Below, one piece after another: positions 18,253 through 27,456 of a stretch of 64,000 bases of DNA. The DNA comes from Acidovorax sp. 106. Lineage in GTDB: Bacteria > Pseudomonadota > Gammaproteobacteria > Burkholderiales > Burkholderiaceae_C. The position numbers were made by a program, and so were the translations under genes. The notes beneath the pieces are model-generated. The model saw only the letters and a list, made by a program, of their open reading frames with translations. It was not told where the DNA came from and did not search any database. Position 1 is the stretch's first letter; every line of letters begins with the position of its first letter. The stretch covers positions 376,001 to 440,000 of the forward strand of contig NZ_RCCC01000001.1 in assembly GCF_003663825.1 (NCBI RefSeq), read 5' to 3'.

Positions 18253-19308
18253 ATGAACCTGCGCACCGCTTGGCTGGCCCTTGTCCAGCACCACGCGCTG
18301 GACCGCCCCGCCGCGCTCCAGCTCGAATCTCTGGCCCCCTGGCACGAGCCCCCGCCCCAACTGCAGCGCCACCTGTGGCGCACCGTGGCCGTGCTGGCGG
18401 CCGCCTTGGGTGGCCTGGGCATCGTGATGTGGATTGCATCGAACTGGGACACGCTGGGCCGCCCCGCCCGCTTCGCCCTGCTGCAAGGCTTTGTGGCCGT
18501 GATGTATGCCGGGGCGCTGTGGCGTGCGGCGGCGCGGGTGCCGCTGGGCATATTGGCGCTGCTGGGCACCGGGGCACTGTTTGCCTACTTCGGGCAAACG
18601 TACCAAACCGGGGCCGACCCCTGGCAGCTGTTTGCCTGGTGGGCCGTGTTGACGCTGCCCCTGGCCGTGGCCGGGCGCAGCGATGCGCTGTGGGCCCCGT
18701 GGGTGCTGGTGGCCACCACCGGCATTGCACTGTGGGCGCAGGCCCACACCGGCCACCGCTGGCGCGTGCTGCCCCAGGACCTGGGCGTGCACCTGCTGGC
18801 GCTGTCGGCGGCGCTGGGCGTCACGGCCGCCATGCTGCCCCTGCCCGCATTGCAGCGCGTGACTGGCGCCGGGCTGTGGTCCTTGCGCACCGCAGGCGCG
18901 CTGGCCATCACCCTGGTCACCACCACGGCCCTGCCCGCGCTGTTCCACTCGCCGGTGGCGCCGCACTACGCGCTGGGCTTGCTGTTGCTGGCGGGCACTG
19001 CGGCCGTCACGGGGCAGCGCCGGTGTTTTGACCTGTTCTTGCTCAGTGCCTCCACGCTGGGGCTGAACGTGCTGCTGGTCACCGGGCTGGCTAGCTTGCT
19101 TCTGGAGGGCTCGCGCGGCGATTTGATAGGCGGGCTGCTGATGGTGGGCCTGATGGCCGCAGGTTTGCTGGCAGGCAGCGTGCAGCTGGTGATGCGCATG
19201 GCGCGCAATGCCCAGGCCCAGGCCCAGGCCCAGGCCCTGGACCCGCAGGCCCAGCCAGCCCACCACAGCGCCACTACGCACGCAGACGCCTCCAAGGACA
19301 ACGCATGA
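18253..19308 (+). CDS. DUF2157 membrane protein
   Basis: A 351-residue protein with about ten hydrophobic helices after a short cytoplasmic N-terminus (LVQHHALDRPAALQLE, typical of DUF2157). The function of the family is unknown. The C-terminus is an Ala-Gln repeat (AQAQAQAQ) built from a hexamer DNA repeat at 19211-19236. The stop codon overlaps the start of the next gene (ATGA), so translation is coupled. GAGGGAGA precedes the ATG. Confidence 0.85.
   Translation: MNLRTAWLALVQHHALDRPAALQLESLAPWHEPPPQLQRHLWRTVAVLAAALGGLGIVMWIASNWDTLGRPARFALLQGFVAVMYAGALWRAAARVPLGILALLGTGALFAYFGQTYQTGADPWQLFAWWAVLTLPLAVAGRSDALWAPWVLVATTGIALWAQAHTGHRWRVLPQDLGVHLLALSAALGVTAAMLPLPALQRVTGAGLWSLRTAGALAITLVTTTALPALFHSPVAPHYALGLLLLAGTAAVTGQRRCFDLFLLSASTLGLNVLLVTGLASLLLEGSRGDLIGGLLMVGLMAAGLLAGSVQLVMRMARNAQAQAQAQALDPQAQPAHHSATTHADASKDNA
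19211..19236 (+). repeat. in-frame hexamer repeat (CCCAGG)n
   Basis: Four tandem copies of a 6-bp unit coding for alternating Ala and Gln near the C-terminus of the DUF2157 protein. Copy-number change would keep the frame, so on/off phase variation is not expected. Confidence 0.7.
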
Positions 19309-21023
19309 GCCAGACCGCGATGCCTCATACGGACAACGCCCAGGCAGACAACGATTTGCCTGGATCGCCGCTAGAAAAAATACTGCACAGCGCCCGAGCC
19401 CTCGGCCTGTTGCCCGCCAACGCGCAGCCCCCCGCAGACCCCGGCCGCCCCTGGCCCGTGGTGCTGCTGACCCTGCTGGGCGCATGGCTGGCAGCCCTGC
19501 CCGTGCTGGCGATTTTTGCGCTGTTTGCCGGCCGCTGGCTGCTGGACGGCGCGGGCACCTACGTGGTGGGCACGCTGGCCCTGGCGGGTGCCGTGGCGCT
19601 GCTGCGCGTACAGGGGCTGGCCCTGTTTCTGGAGCAGATCGCCATCCCGGCGCTGTTCACCGGCGGGTGGCTGCTGGGCTTTGCCCTGGTGCGCGATGGG
19701 CCTCACTTGCTGGCCGCTGCCACGCTGCTGCTGATCACGCTGGCCGTGGCCGCAGCCGTGCCCCAACACTGGCTGCGCACCCTGCTGGGGGGCGCGGCTG
19801 CAGGCCTGTGGGCCTGGACAGTGGGCGCCACTTGGCACCACCTGCACCGCAGCATCGACATCACCATCCTATGGGGGGCCCTGCATGTGGCGCTGCTCAC
19901 CTGGGTGGGCCTGCTGGTGCTGCAACACCGGGCGCTGGGCCAGCAAAACCGGCTGGCCGTGGCACTGGAGCCCCTGGCCTGCGGCTGGGTGGTGGCGGTG
20001 CTGTGCGGGCTGGCCCAACTGTCGGGCATGACGTTCATGCTGGCGGGCGTGCTGGGCGGCAGCGGTGGGCTGTGGGAGCCTGGCAACCACACCACGGGGT
20101 CGGGAGCCTCGTCGCTGGTATCCGTGAACCAGGTGGGCTCTGTCGCGCTGGTGCTGTCAGCAGGCTGGGTGGCGCAGCGGGCCTGGCCTGCGCTGCGCCA
20201 GCCCCAGGCGGCCGCGCTGCTGGGGGTGCTGGCCGTGCTGGGCTTTTTCATGCCCACGCTGGGGGCCGCCCTGCTGGCGCTGGCCATCACCGGCACCACG
20301 CAGCGCTGGCGCCAGGCCGCTGTGGCCGCGCTGGCTGCGGCGTGGATGGTGGGCAGCTTCTACTACCAACTGGCCTGGCCCCTGGCCACCAAGGCCATGG
20401 TGCTGGCGGGCTGCGGCGCCGTGCTGGGGCTGCTGGCCTGGACGGCACTGCGCCCCGCGTCGCGCGCGCCGCTGCCAGACCACGGCGCGGACGCGGGCTC
20501 GGCCACAGCCACCGCCGAAGCCACCGCACCGCGCATCGCCACCTGGGCCCTGGTGCTGGGCCTGGCCTGCACGCTGCTGGTGGCCAATGGGGGCATTGCG
20601 CAAAAGGAACACACCATTGCCCAGGGCCGCAAGGTGTTTGTGCCCCTGGCCCCGGTGGACCCACGCTCGCTGATGCAGGGCGACTACATGCGGCTGAACT
20701 TCCAGCTGCCTGCAGAGCGCATCACTTACGAGGAACTGGCCTGGGGCCAGCGCCCCCACGCCGTGGGCACGCTGGACGAGCGCGGCGTGGTGCAGTGGCT
20801 GCGCATCGACTTGGCCGAAGCACCGCTGCAGGCCGGGGAGATGCGCTTTGCCCTGACCCCACGCGACGGGCAGTGGACGCTGGTGACCGATGCCTGGTAC
20901 TTCCGTGAGGGCGATGCGACCCGGTGGGAAGCAGCGAAGTTTGGAGAGTTTCGCGTAGAGCCCGATGGCAAGGCCCTGCTGGTGGGCTTGGCGGATGCGC
21001 AGTTGCGCGGCATTGCCCCCTGA
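19305..21023 (+). CDS. DUF4401 / GDYXXLXY-domain membrane protein
   Basis: A 572-residue protein with about twelve membrane segments over residues 50-395 (DUF4401-like), joined to a C-terminal soluble part of about 160 residues that carries the motif GDYMRLNF, the mark of the GDYXXLXY family. The C-terminal part begins after one more helix and reads FVPLAPVDPRSLMQGDYMRL, as in stand-alone GDYXXLXY proteins. Its function is unknown. It overlaps the DUF2157 gene by 4 bp. DUF2157, DUF4401 and GDYXXLXY genes are commonly neighbours; here two of the three are fused. Confidence 0.85.
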   Translation: MSQTAMPHTDNAQADNDLPGSPLEKILHSARALGLLPANAQPPADPGRPWPVVLLTLLGAWLAALPVLAIFALFAGRWLLDGAGTYVVGTLALAGAVALLRVQGLALFLEQIAIPALFTGGWLLGFALVRDGPHLLAAATLLLITLAVAAAVPQHWLRTLLGGAAAGLWAWTVGATWHHLHRSIDITILWGALHVALLTWVGLLVLQHRALGQQNRLAVALEPLACGWVVAVLCGLAQLSGMTFMLAGVLGGSGGLWEPGNHTTGSGASSLVSVNQVGSVALVLSAGWVAQRAWPALRQPQAAALLGVLAVLGFFMPTLGAALLALAITGTTQRWRQAAVAALAAAWMVGSFYYQLAWPLATKAMVLAGCGAVLGLLAWTALRPASRAPLPDHGADAGSATATAEATAPRIATWALVLGLACTLLVANGGIAQKEHTIAQGRKVFVPLAPVDPRSLMQGDYMRLNFQLPAERITYEELAWGQRPHAVGTLDERGVVQWLRIDLAEAPLQAGEMRFALTPRDGQWTLVTDAWYFREGDATRWEAAKFGEFRVEPDGKALLVGLADAQLRGIAP

Positions 21024-21139
21024 CGGAGCAAAGGGTGCAAAGAGGGCAGAGCGCGACGCGAGCGGCTGCCCCCCCGCGCAGCCATCTATTTCACACCAAA
21101 CGCCTGATTAGCAACCTGCCCCAGACCGCTTACCCCAAG

Positions 21140-21212
21140 CCGTTCGGGCTGAGCCTGTCGAAGCCCGGGCGCCTTTTGCCGACAGCCCTTCGACAGGCTC
21201 AGGGCGAACGGT
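21140..21212. repeat. family B palindromic repeat, inverted pair
   Basis: CCGTTCGGGCTGAGCCTG... at the left end is the reverse complement of ...CAGGCTCAGGGCGAACGG at the right end. The pair can form one long hairpin in the convergent gap after the GDYXXLXY gene. Confidence 0.85.
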
Positions 21213-21238
21213 CTACCTGAGGCAAGTAGCCTTTCAGA

Positions 21239-21297
21239 CAAAACAGCCTCCAGCGCTTATTTCACAAGCGCTAGAAGCTATTTAATTGATAGCAAAT
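21239..21297 (-). repeat. family A hairpin repeat, copy 2
   Basis: Minus-strand orientation: AATAGCTTCTAGCGCTTG, loop, AATAAGCGCTGGAGGCTGTTTT. It supplies the last five codons and the stop of the YihY gene. Confidence 0.8.
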
Positions 21298-22528
21298 CCT
21301 GCAACCGCAGCCGCGCAAACCCAGCCGCATCCCACAGGGGGGCCAGCCGCACGGTCTGGTCCAGCAGCAGGCGTTGTACCAGCGGCTCCAGCGCGGTGCG
21401 TTCGGGGTCGGCCAGCAGCACGTAGCGCAGCTCAGGCGCGTCAGACGGGCCTGCCACCGCATCGCTCACCTGGGCAATCCAGTCCAGCGACGTCAAGGTC
21501 TCCAGCACCGGCTCCAGCTGCAACGCATCCACCCGCAGCAGCTCAGCCAATTGCGCTGCCCGCAGGCCTTTGCTGGGCAACTGCCGTGCGCGGTGCAGCT
21601 CTTGCAGCACCTCTACCGCCAGCTGAAACCCCCAGCCCGCTACCGTGCCGCGCCGCGCCACGCCTGCCAGCAGGCTGGGCAAATACGCGGTGACCACGGC
21701 CCCCAGCAGCACGATGACCCAGGCCACGTAAATCCACACCAGCAAGATCGGCAGCGTGGCAAACGCGCCGTACACCACCGAATAGGTCGGCACCTTGGCC
21801 AGGTAGGCGGCCAGCACCTTCTTGGCCAGCTCCATGCACACCGCCACAAACAAGCCGCCCACCCAGGCGTGCTGCCACTTCACCGGCGTGTTGGGCACAT
21901 AGTGGTACAGCCCCGCCATGCCAGCGGCCAATATCAAGAACTGGATCGAGTCCACCAGCAGTGCCACCCCATCGGGCAGCGTGCGCACCAGCCCGCTGGA
22001 TGCAGACATCACGTACGACGTCAGCGCCAGGCTGCCGCCCAGCAGCAAAGGCCCCAGCGTGATGGCCGCCCAGTAAATCAGCACCCGCTGGCCCAGCGGA
22101 CGCAGCCGCCGCACACGCCAGATGTTGTTGAGCGTGCGGTCGATGGTGAGGATCAGCATGAGCGCCGTGCCCAGCAAGATGCTGAAGCCCAGGGCCCCCA
22201 GCCCGCTGGCCTTGGCTGCAAACTGGGTGAGGTAGCCCAGCACCTGGCGCGAGATGCTGTCGGGCACCAGGCTCTCGATCAGCCACTTTTGCACCACGCC
22301 CTGCAGCTTGCCAAAGATGGGAAAGGCCGTGAACACGGCCAGTGCCACCGCCAAAAACGGCACCAGCGCCAGCACGGTGGTGAAGGTGAGGCTGCTGGCC
22401 GTCAGGCCCAACTGGTCCTCGCGAAAGCGCTCGCGCAGCGTCTGCGCCGTGGTGCGCCAAGGAAATTTCGACAGATCTTCCAACAGCACCTCAATGCGCT
22501 GGGCCACTGTCTGCAAGGTCAATCGCAT
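21278..22528 (-). CDS. YihY/BrkB family inner-membrane protein
   Basis: A 416-residue protein of the YihY/virulence-factor BrkB family (once called RNase BN). Six hydrophobic segments fill residues about 40-290. The family pattern is seen in LGLTASSLTFTTVLALVPFLAVALAVF, GTALMLILTIDRTLNNIW and YVPNTPVKWQHAWVGG. A cytoplasmic winged-helix-like tail of about 110 residues follows. Precise function unknown. The last residues LLSIK and the stop come from a family A repeat, so the C-terminus may be altered compared with relatives. It is divergent from the DUF2069 gene. Confidence 0.9.
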   Translation of the reverse strand: MRLTLQTVAQRIEVLLEDLSKFPWRTTAQTLRERFREDQLGLTASSLTFTTVLALVPFLAVALAVFTAFPIFGKLQGVVQKWLIESLVPDSISRQVLGYLTQFAAKASGLGALGFSILLGTALMLILTIDRTLNNIWRVRRLRPLGQRVLIYWAAITLGPLLLGGSLALTSYVMSASSGLVRTLPDGVALLVDSIQFLILAAGMAGLYHYVPNTPVKWQHAWVGGLFVAVCMELAKKVLAAYLAKVPTYSVVYGAFATLPILLVWIYVAWVIVLLGAVVTAYLPSLLAGVARRGTVAGWGFQLAVEVLQELHRARQLPSKGLRAAQLAELLRVDALQLEPVLETLTSLDWIAQVSDAVAGPSDAPELRYVLLADPERTALEPLVQRLLLDQTVRLAPLWDAAGFARLRLQDLLSIK

Positions 22529-22704
22529 GGCCTATATGATCCAAAGCCCGTGATGGGCCCCAAGGGTTAAACGGGCGCCTGGCAGCTGCAGACCCATGGC
22601 CTGCAGCTGCCAGGGCAACAGCGCGCATTGTGACCGCTTGCCGCCCCCTGCCCCGCCCGGCCGCCTGCCCATGGCGCCCATCCCCCTGCACCCAACGTTT
22701 GCCC

Positions 22705-23202
22705 ATGACCGACACCGCCCACCCCGCCCCGCTCCAAGCCGCCCCCCCCGAAGTGGCGGCCACCCGCTGGGTGGCCACCGCCAGCCTCATCGCTCTGATT
22801 GCGCTGTGCGTGGCCTGGGAGCTGGTGCTGGCACCGCTGCGCCCGGGCGGCACCTGGCTGGCCATCAAGGCGCTGCCGCTGTGCATCCCGCTGGCAGGCA
22901 TTCTCAAAAACCGCATGTACACCTACCGCTGGGTCAGCCTGGTGATCTGGCTGTACTTCACCGAAGGCGTGGTGCGCGCCTGGAGCGACAAGGCCCCCAG
23001 CAACTGGCTGGCGCTGGCCGAAGTGGCGCTGTGCCTGGTGCTGTTTACCGCCTGCACGCTGCATGTGCGGCTGCGCCAGCGCAATGCGCGTGCGCTGGCC
23101 GCCACGCAAGAATCCGACAGCCACACCGACCCTCACACCGCGCAAGCCGATTCCGCCAGCGCATCCACTGCACCTACCGAACCTCTCGCGCGAAAGGACT
23201 GA
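22705..23202 (+). CDS. DUF2069 small membrane protein
   Basis: A 165-residue protein with four hydrophobic helices (about 22-45, 55-70, 75-95, 105-125). The loop GILKNRMYTYRWVSLVIWLYFTEGVVRAW is characteristic of DUF2069. A polar Thr/Ser/Ala tail ends it. Function unknown. I chose ATG 22705 because the family homology begins with VATASLIALI. The next gene starts 5 bp after the stop, so the two are one transcript. Confidence 0.85.
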   Translation: MTDTAHPAPLQAAPPEVAATRWVATASLIALIALCVAWELVLAPLRPGGTWLAIKALPLCIPLAGILKNRMYTYRWVSLVIWLYFTEGVVRAWSDKAPSNWLALAEVALCLVLFTACTLHVRLRQRNARALAATQESDSHTDPHTAQADSASASTAPTEPLARKD

Positions 23203-23207
23203 ATGCC

Positions 23208-24638
23208 ATGCCGAACCTGATGACCCCGCTGCTCGATACCCTGCGCTCCATCGTGGGCGATGCCCATGTGCTGACCGAGGGCGACCTCACCGCCTGGGAA
23301 CAAGACTGGCGCCGCCGCGTGCGCGGCAAGGCCCTGGCCGTGGTGCGCCCTGCCAACACGCCTGAAGTAGCAGCCGTGGTCAAGGCCTGCGCTGCGGCAG
23401 GCACCGCCATCGTTCCACAAGGCGGCAACACCGGGCTGGCCGTGGGCTCCACGCCCGATGAATCGGGCACGCAGATCGTGCTGAGCCTGACGCGCATGAA
23501 CGCCGTGCGCAATGTCGACACCGCCAACCTCACCATGACGGTGGAGGCGGGCTGCATCCTGCAAAACCTGCAAGAGGTGGCGCGCAATGCGGGCCTGCTG
23601 TTCCCCCTGTCGCTGGCGGCCGAGGGCAGCTGCACCATTGGCGGCAACCTGGGCACCAACGCGGGCGGCACGCAGGTGGTGCGCTATGGCAACACGCGCG
23701 ACCTGTGCCTGGGGCTGGAAGTGGTCACCGCGCAGGGCGAGGTGTGGAGCGGCCTCAAGGGTCTGCGCAAGGACAACACCGGCTACGACCTGCGCGACCT
23801 GTTCATCGGCAGCGAAGGCACGCTGGGCATCATCACCGCCGCCAGCATGAAGCTCTACCCCCAGCCTGCCGCCAAGCTCACCGCCTGGGCCGCCGTGCCC
23901 TCCATCGAGCACGCCGTGCAGCTGCTGGGCATGGCCCACAAGCAGCTGGGCGCGGGCCTGACGGGCTTTGAGGTGATGGGCCAGTTTGCACTGAGCCTGG
24001 TGGGCAAGCACATGCCGCAGCTGCGCGTGCCCTTCCTCGGTCAAGACGATGCCCCCTGGTGCGTGCTGCTCGAAAACTCTGACAGCGAATCTGAAGAACA
24101 CGCCCGCGGGCGGTTTGAATCGCTGCTGGAATCCGCCTTTGAAGCCGGCTGCGTGACCGACGCCGTGGTGGCCGAGAACCTCACCCAGGCACACCAGCTC
24201 TGGCACATCCGCGAGAGCATTCCGCTGGCCCAGGCCGAAGAAGGCCTGAACATCAAGAACGACATCTCCATCCCCATCTCGCGCATCCCCGCGTTTGTGG
24301 CCCACACCGATGCGCTGCTGCAAAGCCAGATTCCTGGCGTGCGCCTGGTCAACTTTGGCCACCTGGGCGACGGCAACCTGCACTACAACGTGCAGGCCCC
24401 GGCCGAGGGCGATGCCAAGGCCTTCCTGCGCGATTACGAGACGCAGGTCAACCACCTGGTCTACGAAGCCGTGGCCGAGTTCGGCGGCTCGTTCTCTGCC
24501 GAGCACGGCATCGGCGCGCTGAAGGCCGACAAGCTGGAGAAGTACCAGTCGCCCGTGGCGCTGGGCATGATGCGCGCCATCAAGAACGCGCTGGACCCGC
24601 AGGGCATCATGAACCCGGGGCGGGTGCTGAAGGCCTGA
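23208..24638 (+). CDS. FAD-linked oxidase, GlcD/D-2-hydroxyacid dehydrogenase type
   Basis: A 476-residue flavoenzyme with an N-terminal PCMH-type FAD domain (about 35-220; VPQGGNTGLAVGSTP and GGNLGTNAGGTQVVRYGN bind the cofactor). The C-terminal GlcD cap domain shows ISRIPAFVAHTD, the metal/substrate pair HLGDGNLHYN, and EHGIGALKADKLEKY. The set fits D-2-hydroxyglutarate or D-lactate dehydrogenases, which pass electrons to a flavoprotein or quinone. The exact substrate is not settled by sequence. It is cotranscribed with the DUF2069 gene. Confidence 0.9.
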   Translation: MPNLMTPLLDTLRSIVGDAHVLTEGDLTAWEQDWRRRVRGKALAVVRPANTPEVAAVVKACAAAGTAIVPQGGNTGLAVGSTPDESGTQIVLSLTRMNAVRNVDTANLTMTVEAGCILQNLQEVARNAGLLFPLSLAAEGSCTIGGNLGTNAGGTQVVRYGNTRDLCLGLEVVTAQGEVWSGLKGLRKDNTGYDLRDLFIGSEGTLGIITAASMKLYPQPAAKLTAWAAVPSIEHAVQLLGMAHKQLGAGLTGFEVMGQFALSLVGKHMPQLRVPFLGQDDAPWCVLLENSDSESEEHARGRFESLLESAFEAGCVTDAVVAENLTQAHQLWHIRESIPLAQAEEGLNIKNDISIPISRIPAFVAHTDALLQSQIPGVRLVNFGHLGDGNLHYNVQAPAEGDAKAFLRDYETQVNHLVYEAVAEFGGSFSAEHGIGALKADKLEKYQSPVALGMMRAIKNALDPQGIMNPGRVLKA

Positions 24639-24690
24639 ACGGCCACCGCAATGCAGCGCTGGCAATGACACCCACATCCCAAGCTTGCCC

Positions 24691-25158
24691 ATGACCGCAC
24701 CCGTTTCAGTGCGCCCCGCCCAGCCACACGACTACGCGGCTTGGCGACCGCTTTGGGACGGCTACAACGCCTTCTACGGCCGCTTTGGTGCTACCGCGCT
24801 GCCCGAGCACATCACACAGACCACCTGGCAACGCTTGCATGACGCGGCCGAGCCCATGCTGTGCCTGGTGGCGCAGGACGATGCCAGCGGCGAGCTGCTG
24901 GGCCTGGCGCACTGCGTGTTCCACCGCAGCATGACGCGCATCGAGCCTGTGTGCTACCTCAGCGACCTGTTCACCCGCGAAGCCGCCCGGGGCCGGGGGG
25001 TGGGGCGGGCGCTCATCGAAGGGGTGTATGCCGCCGCCCGCGCAGCCCGGTCGCAGCGGGTGTACTGGCAAACCCAAGCCACCAACGCCGCTGGGCGCCA
25101 GCTGTACGACAAGCTGGCCAAGCACCAAGGCTTCATCGTATATGCGCACGAGCTTTGA
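24691..25158 (+). CDS. GNAT family acetyltransferase
   Basis: A 155-residue N-acetyltransferase. The acetyl-CoA loop is AARGRGVGRALIEGV (about 94-108), preceded by the strand CYLSDLFT and followed by VYWQTQATNAAGRQLYDKL. The opening SVRPAQPHDYAAWRPLWDGYNAFYG is common in a group of stand-alone GNATs. Substrate unknown. The ATG at 24691 is preferred to TTG two codons upstream. A family A repeat that ends in T6 follows the stop closely and would make a good terminator. Confidence 0.88.
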   Translation: MTAPVSVRPAQPHDYAAWRPLWDGYNAFYGRFGATALPEHITQTTWQRLHDAAEPMLCLVAQDDASGELLGLAHCVFHRSMTRIEPVCYLSDLFTREAARGRGVGRALIEGVYAAARAARSQRVYWQTQATNAAGRQLYDKLAKHQGFIVYAHEL

Positions 25159-25167
25159 GCGCACCAA

Positions 25168-25230
25168 ACGCTACCAAAACAATAGCTGCTAGCGCTTATA
25201 GATAAAGCGCTAGAGGCATTTTTTATTTGA
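25168..25230 (+). repeat. family A hairpin repeat, copy 3
   Basis: The best copy: AATAGCTGCTAGCGCTTA, loop, TAAAGCGCTAGAGGCATTTTTT. It is placed 3' of the plus-strand GNAT gene, in a convergent gap. Stem plus T6 looks like an intrinsic terminator. Confidence 0.85.
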
Positions 25231-25299
25231 AATCTCCCTGTGTGCAGGCAGGCATTGCACACGCATACCGCATCGCCGCGTTGTGGGCGCGGGCGCCGT

Positions 25300-25833
25300 T
25301 CAAAGCCGCTTGCACATAGGCTGCGCCTGCAACCCCGCCCAGGCCTGCACAGCGCCCGCAGGCTCGTAGCCATGGCGCCGGTAAAAAGCCTCTGCCGTGC
25401 GCGTGCTCTCGAGCGCCAACGCGGCGATGCCCGCATGCCGCGCCCCCGCTTCTGCCGCCAGCAGCAAAGCCCGGCCTACGCCCTGGTGCAATGCCTGCGG
25501 CACCACATAGCACAGGGCCAGTTTGTCTTGCGTAAGCAGCGCAAAGCCCACCATCGTTGAGCCCGCCTCTGCGCCCTGGCAAGCACCACGGTCAGCACCC
25601 AAGCCAACGCCCCAATAGCCTCCCCAGGCCATCGCGTGCGGCGCAGCCATCCATGCGGCAAGGTGATCTGCCGTTTTGTTGGCCAGCCAAGCGGCCAGCA
25701 CGGTCGGGTCGTGGCGATGGTCCAGAGCACAGCAGTGGGTGATGGACTGGCGAACCACTTCGCAGGCCTGTACGGCCTCCGTGGCTTGAGCGCGGCGCAC
25801 CGCTGTGGGGGGCAGAAAAGGCGTGTCTGGCAT
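25300..25833 (-). CDS. GNAT family acetyltransferase
   Basis: A 177-residue acetyltransferase. The fold marks are LALCYVVPQALHQGVGRALLLAAEAGA (about 108-134, with the acetyl-CoA loop QGVGRALL) and ALESTRTAEAFYRRHGYEPAG near the C-terminus. Two adjacent ATGs (25842 and 25833) could start it; neither has a clear ribosome site. It faces the previous GNAT gene across a family A repeat. The two are not close paralogues by eye. Substrate unknown. Confidence 0.8.
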   Translation of the reverse strand: MPDTPFLPPTAVRRAQATEAVQACEVVRQSITHCCALDHRHDPTVLAAWLANKTADHLAAWMAAPHAMAWGGYWGVGLGADRGACQGAEAGSTMVGFALLTQDKLALCYVVPQALHQGVGRALLLAAEAGARHAGIAALALESTRTAEAFYRRHGYEPAGAVQAWAGLQAQPMCKRL

Positions 25834-26014
25834 GGCCCGCATTTCAACACGCCCGCCCGCGGCCCCTGCACAGCAGACCGGCGCTCAGTGCGCCCTAACA
25901 CCTCATCGCACGGCATTGCATGTCCGTTTCCAGCGCGACGGCAGCGTCCGCTTTGCACAAACTGGGCGCCTGATTTCAACGCAACCGCAAAGCAACGATT
26001 GAGAAGGACAACCT

Positions 26015-26779
26015 ATGAATGCATTGATCGGCAAAGTGGCCATCGTGACGGGCGCCAGCTCAGGCATTGGGCGCGCAGCGGCCCTGCTGTTTGCACAAAA
26101 CGGCGCACGCGTCGTGGTGGGCGCGCGGCGCCAGGCCGAACTGGACAGCTTGGTCGCACAGATACACGCAGCAGGCGGAGAGGCACACAGCGTGGCGGGT
26201 GACGTGCGCGATGAGGCCTTTGCACAGCGCCTGGTACAGCGAGCGGTAGAGCACTTTGGTGGGCTGGACGTGGCGTTCAACAACGCGGGCATCATCGGCG
26301 AGAGCGGCCCAACGCCCGGCATCTCGGCCGCAGGCTGGCAAGAGGCCATCGACACCAACCTGACCAGTGCTTTCTACGGCGCCAAGCACCAGATCCCCGC
26401 CATGCTGGCGCGGGGCGGTGGCTCCATCCTTTTCACATCCACCTTTGTGGGGCACACCGTGGGCTTTCCTGGCGTAGCGGCCTACGCCGCCAGCAAGGCA
26501 GGCCTGATCGGCCTGACCCAGGCCCTGGCCGCAGAGTGCGGTCCCCACGGCGTGCGCGTGAACGCCCTGCTGCCCGGCGGCACCCTCACCCCCATGGCAC
26601 ACGCCATGAACGGCACCCCCGAGGCCTTGGCCCAAGTCGCCAGCCTGCACGCCTTGAAGCGCCTGGCCCAGCCCGAAGAACTCGCCCAAGCCGCGCTGTA
26701 CCTGGCGTCAGATGCATCGTCCTTCATGACCGGCACGGCCATGCTGGTGGATGGAGGGGTGTCGATCAACAGGACGTGA
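26015..26779 (+). CDS. SDR family oxidoreductase
   Basis: A 254-residue classical short-chain dehydrogenase. TGASSGIG (12-19) binds the nucleotide; ARR after the second beta strand hints at NADP preference. NNAG is near residue 89, the catalytic Ser in FTSTFVG near 142 and YAASK near 155-159. The end DASSFMTGTAMLVDGGVS is typical of FabG-like enzymes. Substrate unknown. Start has GAGAAGGA upstream. It is a single gene between two acetyltransferase genes on the other strand. Confidence 0.93.
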   Translation: MNALIGKVAIVTGASSGIGRAAALLFAQNGARVVVGARRQAELDSLVAQIHAAGGEAHSVAGDVRDEAFAQRLVQRAVEHFGGLDVAFNNAGIIGESGPTPGISAAGWQEAIDTNLTSAFYGAKHQIPAMLARGGGSILFTSTFVGHTVGFPGVAAYAASKAGLIGLTQALAAECGPHGVRVNALLPGGTLTPMAHAMNGTPEALAQVASLHALKRLAQPEELAQAALYLASDASSFMTGTAMLVDGGVSINRT

Positions 26780-26844
26780 GAGGCGTGCAGGAAACATCTG
26801 CACAACGCAGGCGAGGCACGTACCGGGGCTGTTCGCAGGCCTGG

Positions 26845-27360
26845 CTAGCAGCGCGCGGCGGTGGCATTGCCAGCCCAACGCTCATGATCGCGCCAACGTC
26901 CGCCAATCTTGAGGTAATGGGCTGAGAACCCTTCCTTTCGAAACCCGCAAGCCTTTACCAATGCCAGCGAGGCCAGGTTTACGGGCTGGATGTTTGCCTC
27001 CAGCCGATGCAGTTTGAGAACGCCAAACGCCTGCTTGACCACCGCCTGCAGCCCCTCGCGCATCAACCCTTGGCGCTCATAGCCCGCAAATGCGTAGTAC
27101 CCCAAGTACGCACTCTGAAAGCAACCTCGAACGATGTTGGTGACGTTGACGACGCCCACCATCTCGTCCGTAGCGCGCAGACAAACCAGATACCCCTGGT
27201 TGGCTGGAAGCGCCATGGCATCGAGATACTGCCCAAACGCATCGGGCGTGCTGGGTGGCGAGACCCAAGGGCGATGGAGTGGCCTGCTCTGCCGTACGGA
27301 TTGAAGAAAGGCGGGCTCGTCCGCAGCAGCAGGTGAGCGGAGGTCAATGCGAGGTTTCAT
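26845..27360 (-). CDS. RimJ/RimL-type GNAT acetyltransferase
   Basis: A 171-residue acetyltransferase of the RimJ/RimL/SpeG group. Marks are VGVVNVTNIVRGCFQSAYLGYYAFAGYERQGLMREGL (about 68-104), HRLEANIQPVNLASLALVKACGFRKEG and a C-terminal RDHERWA. RimJ-like enzymes acetylate ribosomal-protein N-termini, but most homologues of this kind are uncharacterised. ATG 27360 is the only good start. Downstream of it toward the SDR gene only 65 bp remain. Confidence 0.88.
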   Translation of the reverse strand: MKPRIDLRSPAAADEPAFLQSVRQSRPLHRPWVSPPSTPDAFGQYLDAMALPANQGYLVCLRATDEMVGVVNVTNIVRGCFQSAYLGYYAFAGYERQGLMREGLQAVVKQAFGVLKLHRLEANIQPVNLASLALVKACGFRKEGFSAHYLKIGGRWRDHERWAGNATAARC

Positions 27361-27456
27361 GGAATGGAGCAGAGATCAGCCGCAAGCAGGGGCAGCGAGG
27401 CAAATTACCAGTGAATGAGCAACGGGGCACGCATTCAAGGAGCCCGTTCACCCGCG

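Noticed and set aside
19208..20908. Plus-strand frame of 566 codons
   Set aside because: Out of frame with the membrane protein at 19305; Gly/Ala/Arg-rich low-complexity translation typical of high-GC shadows.
21024..21297. CRISPR-like array
   Set aside because: The repeats are two different palindromic families, not evenly spaced identical repeats with unique spacers, and no cas gene is near.
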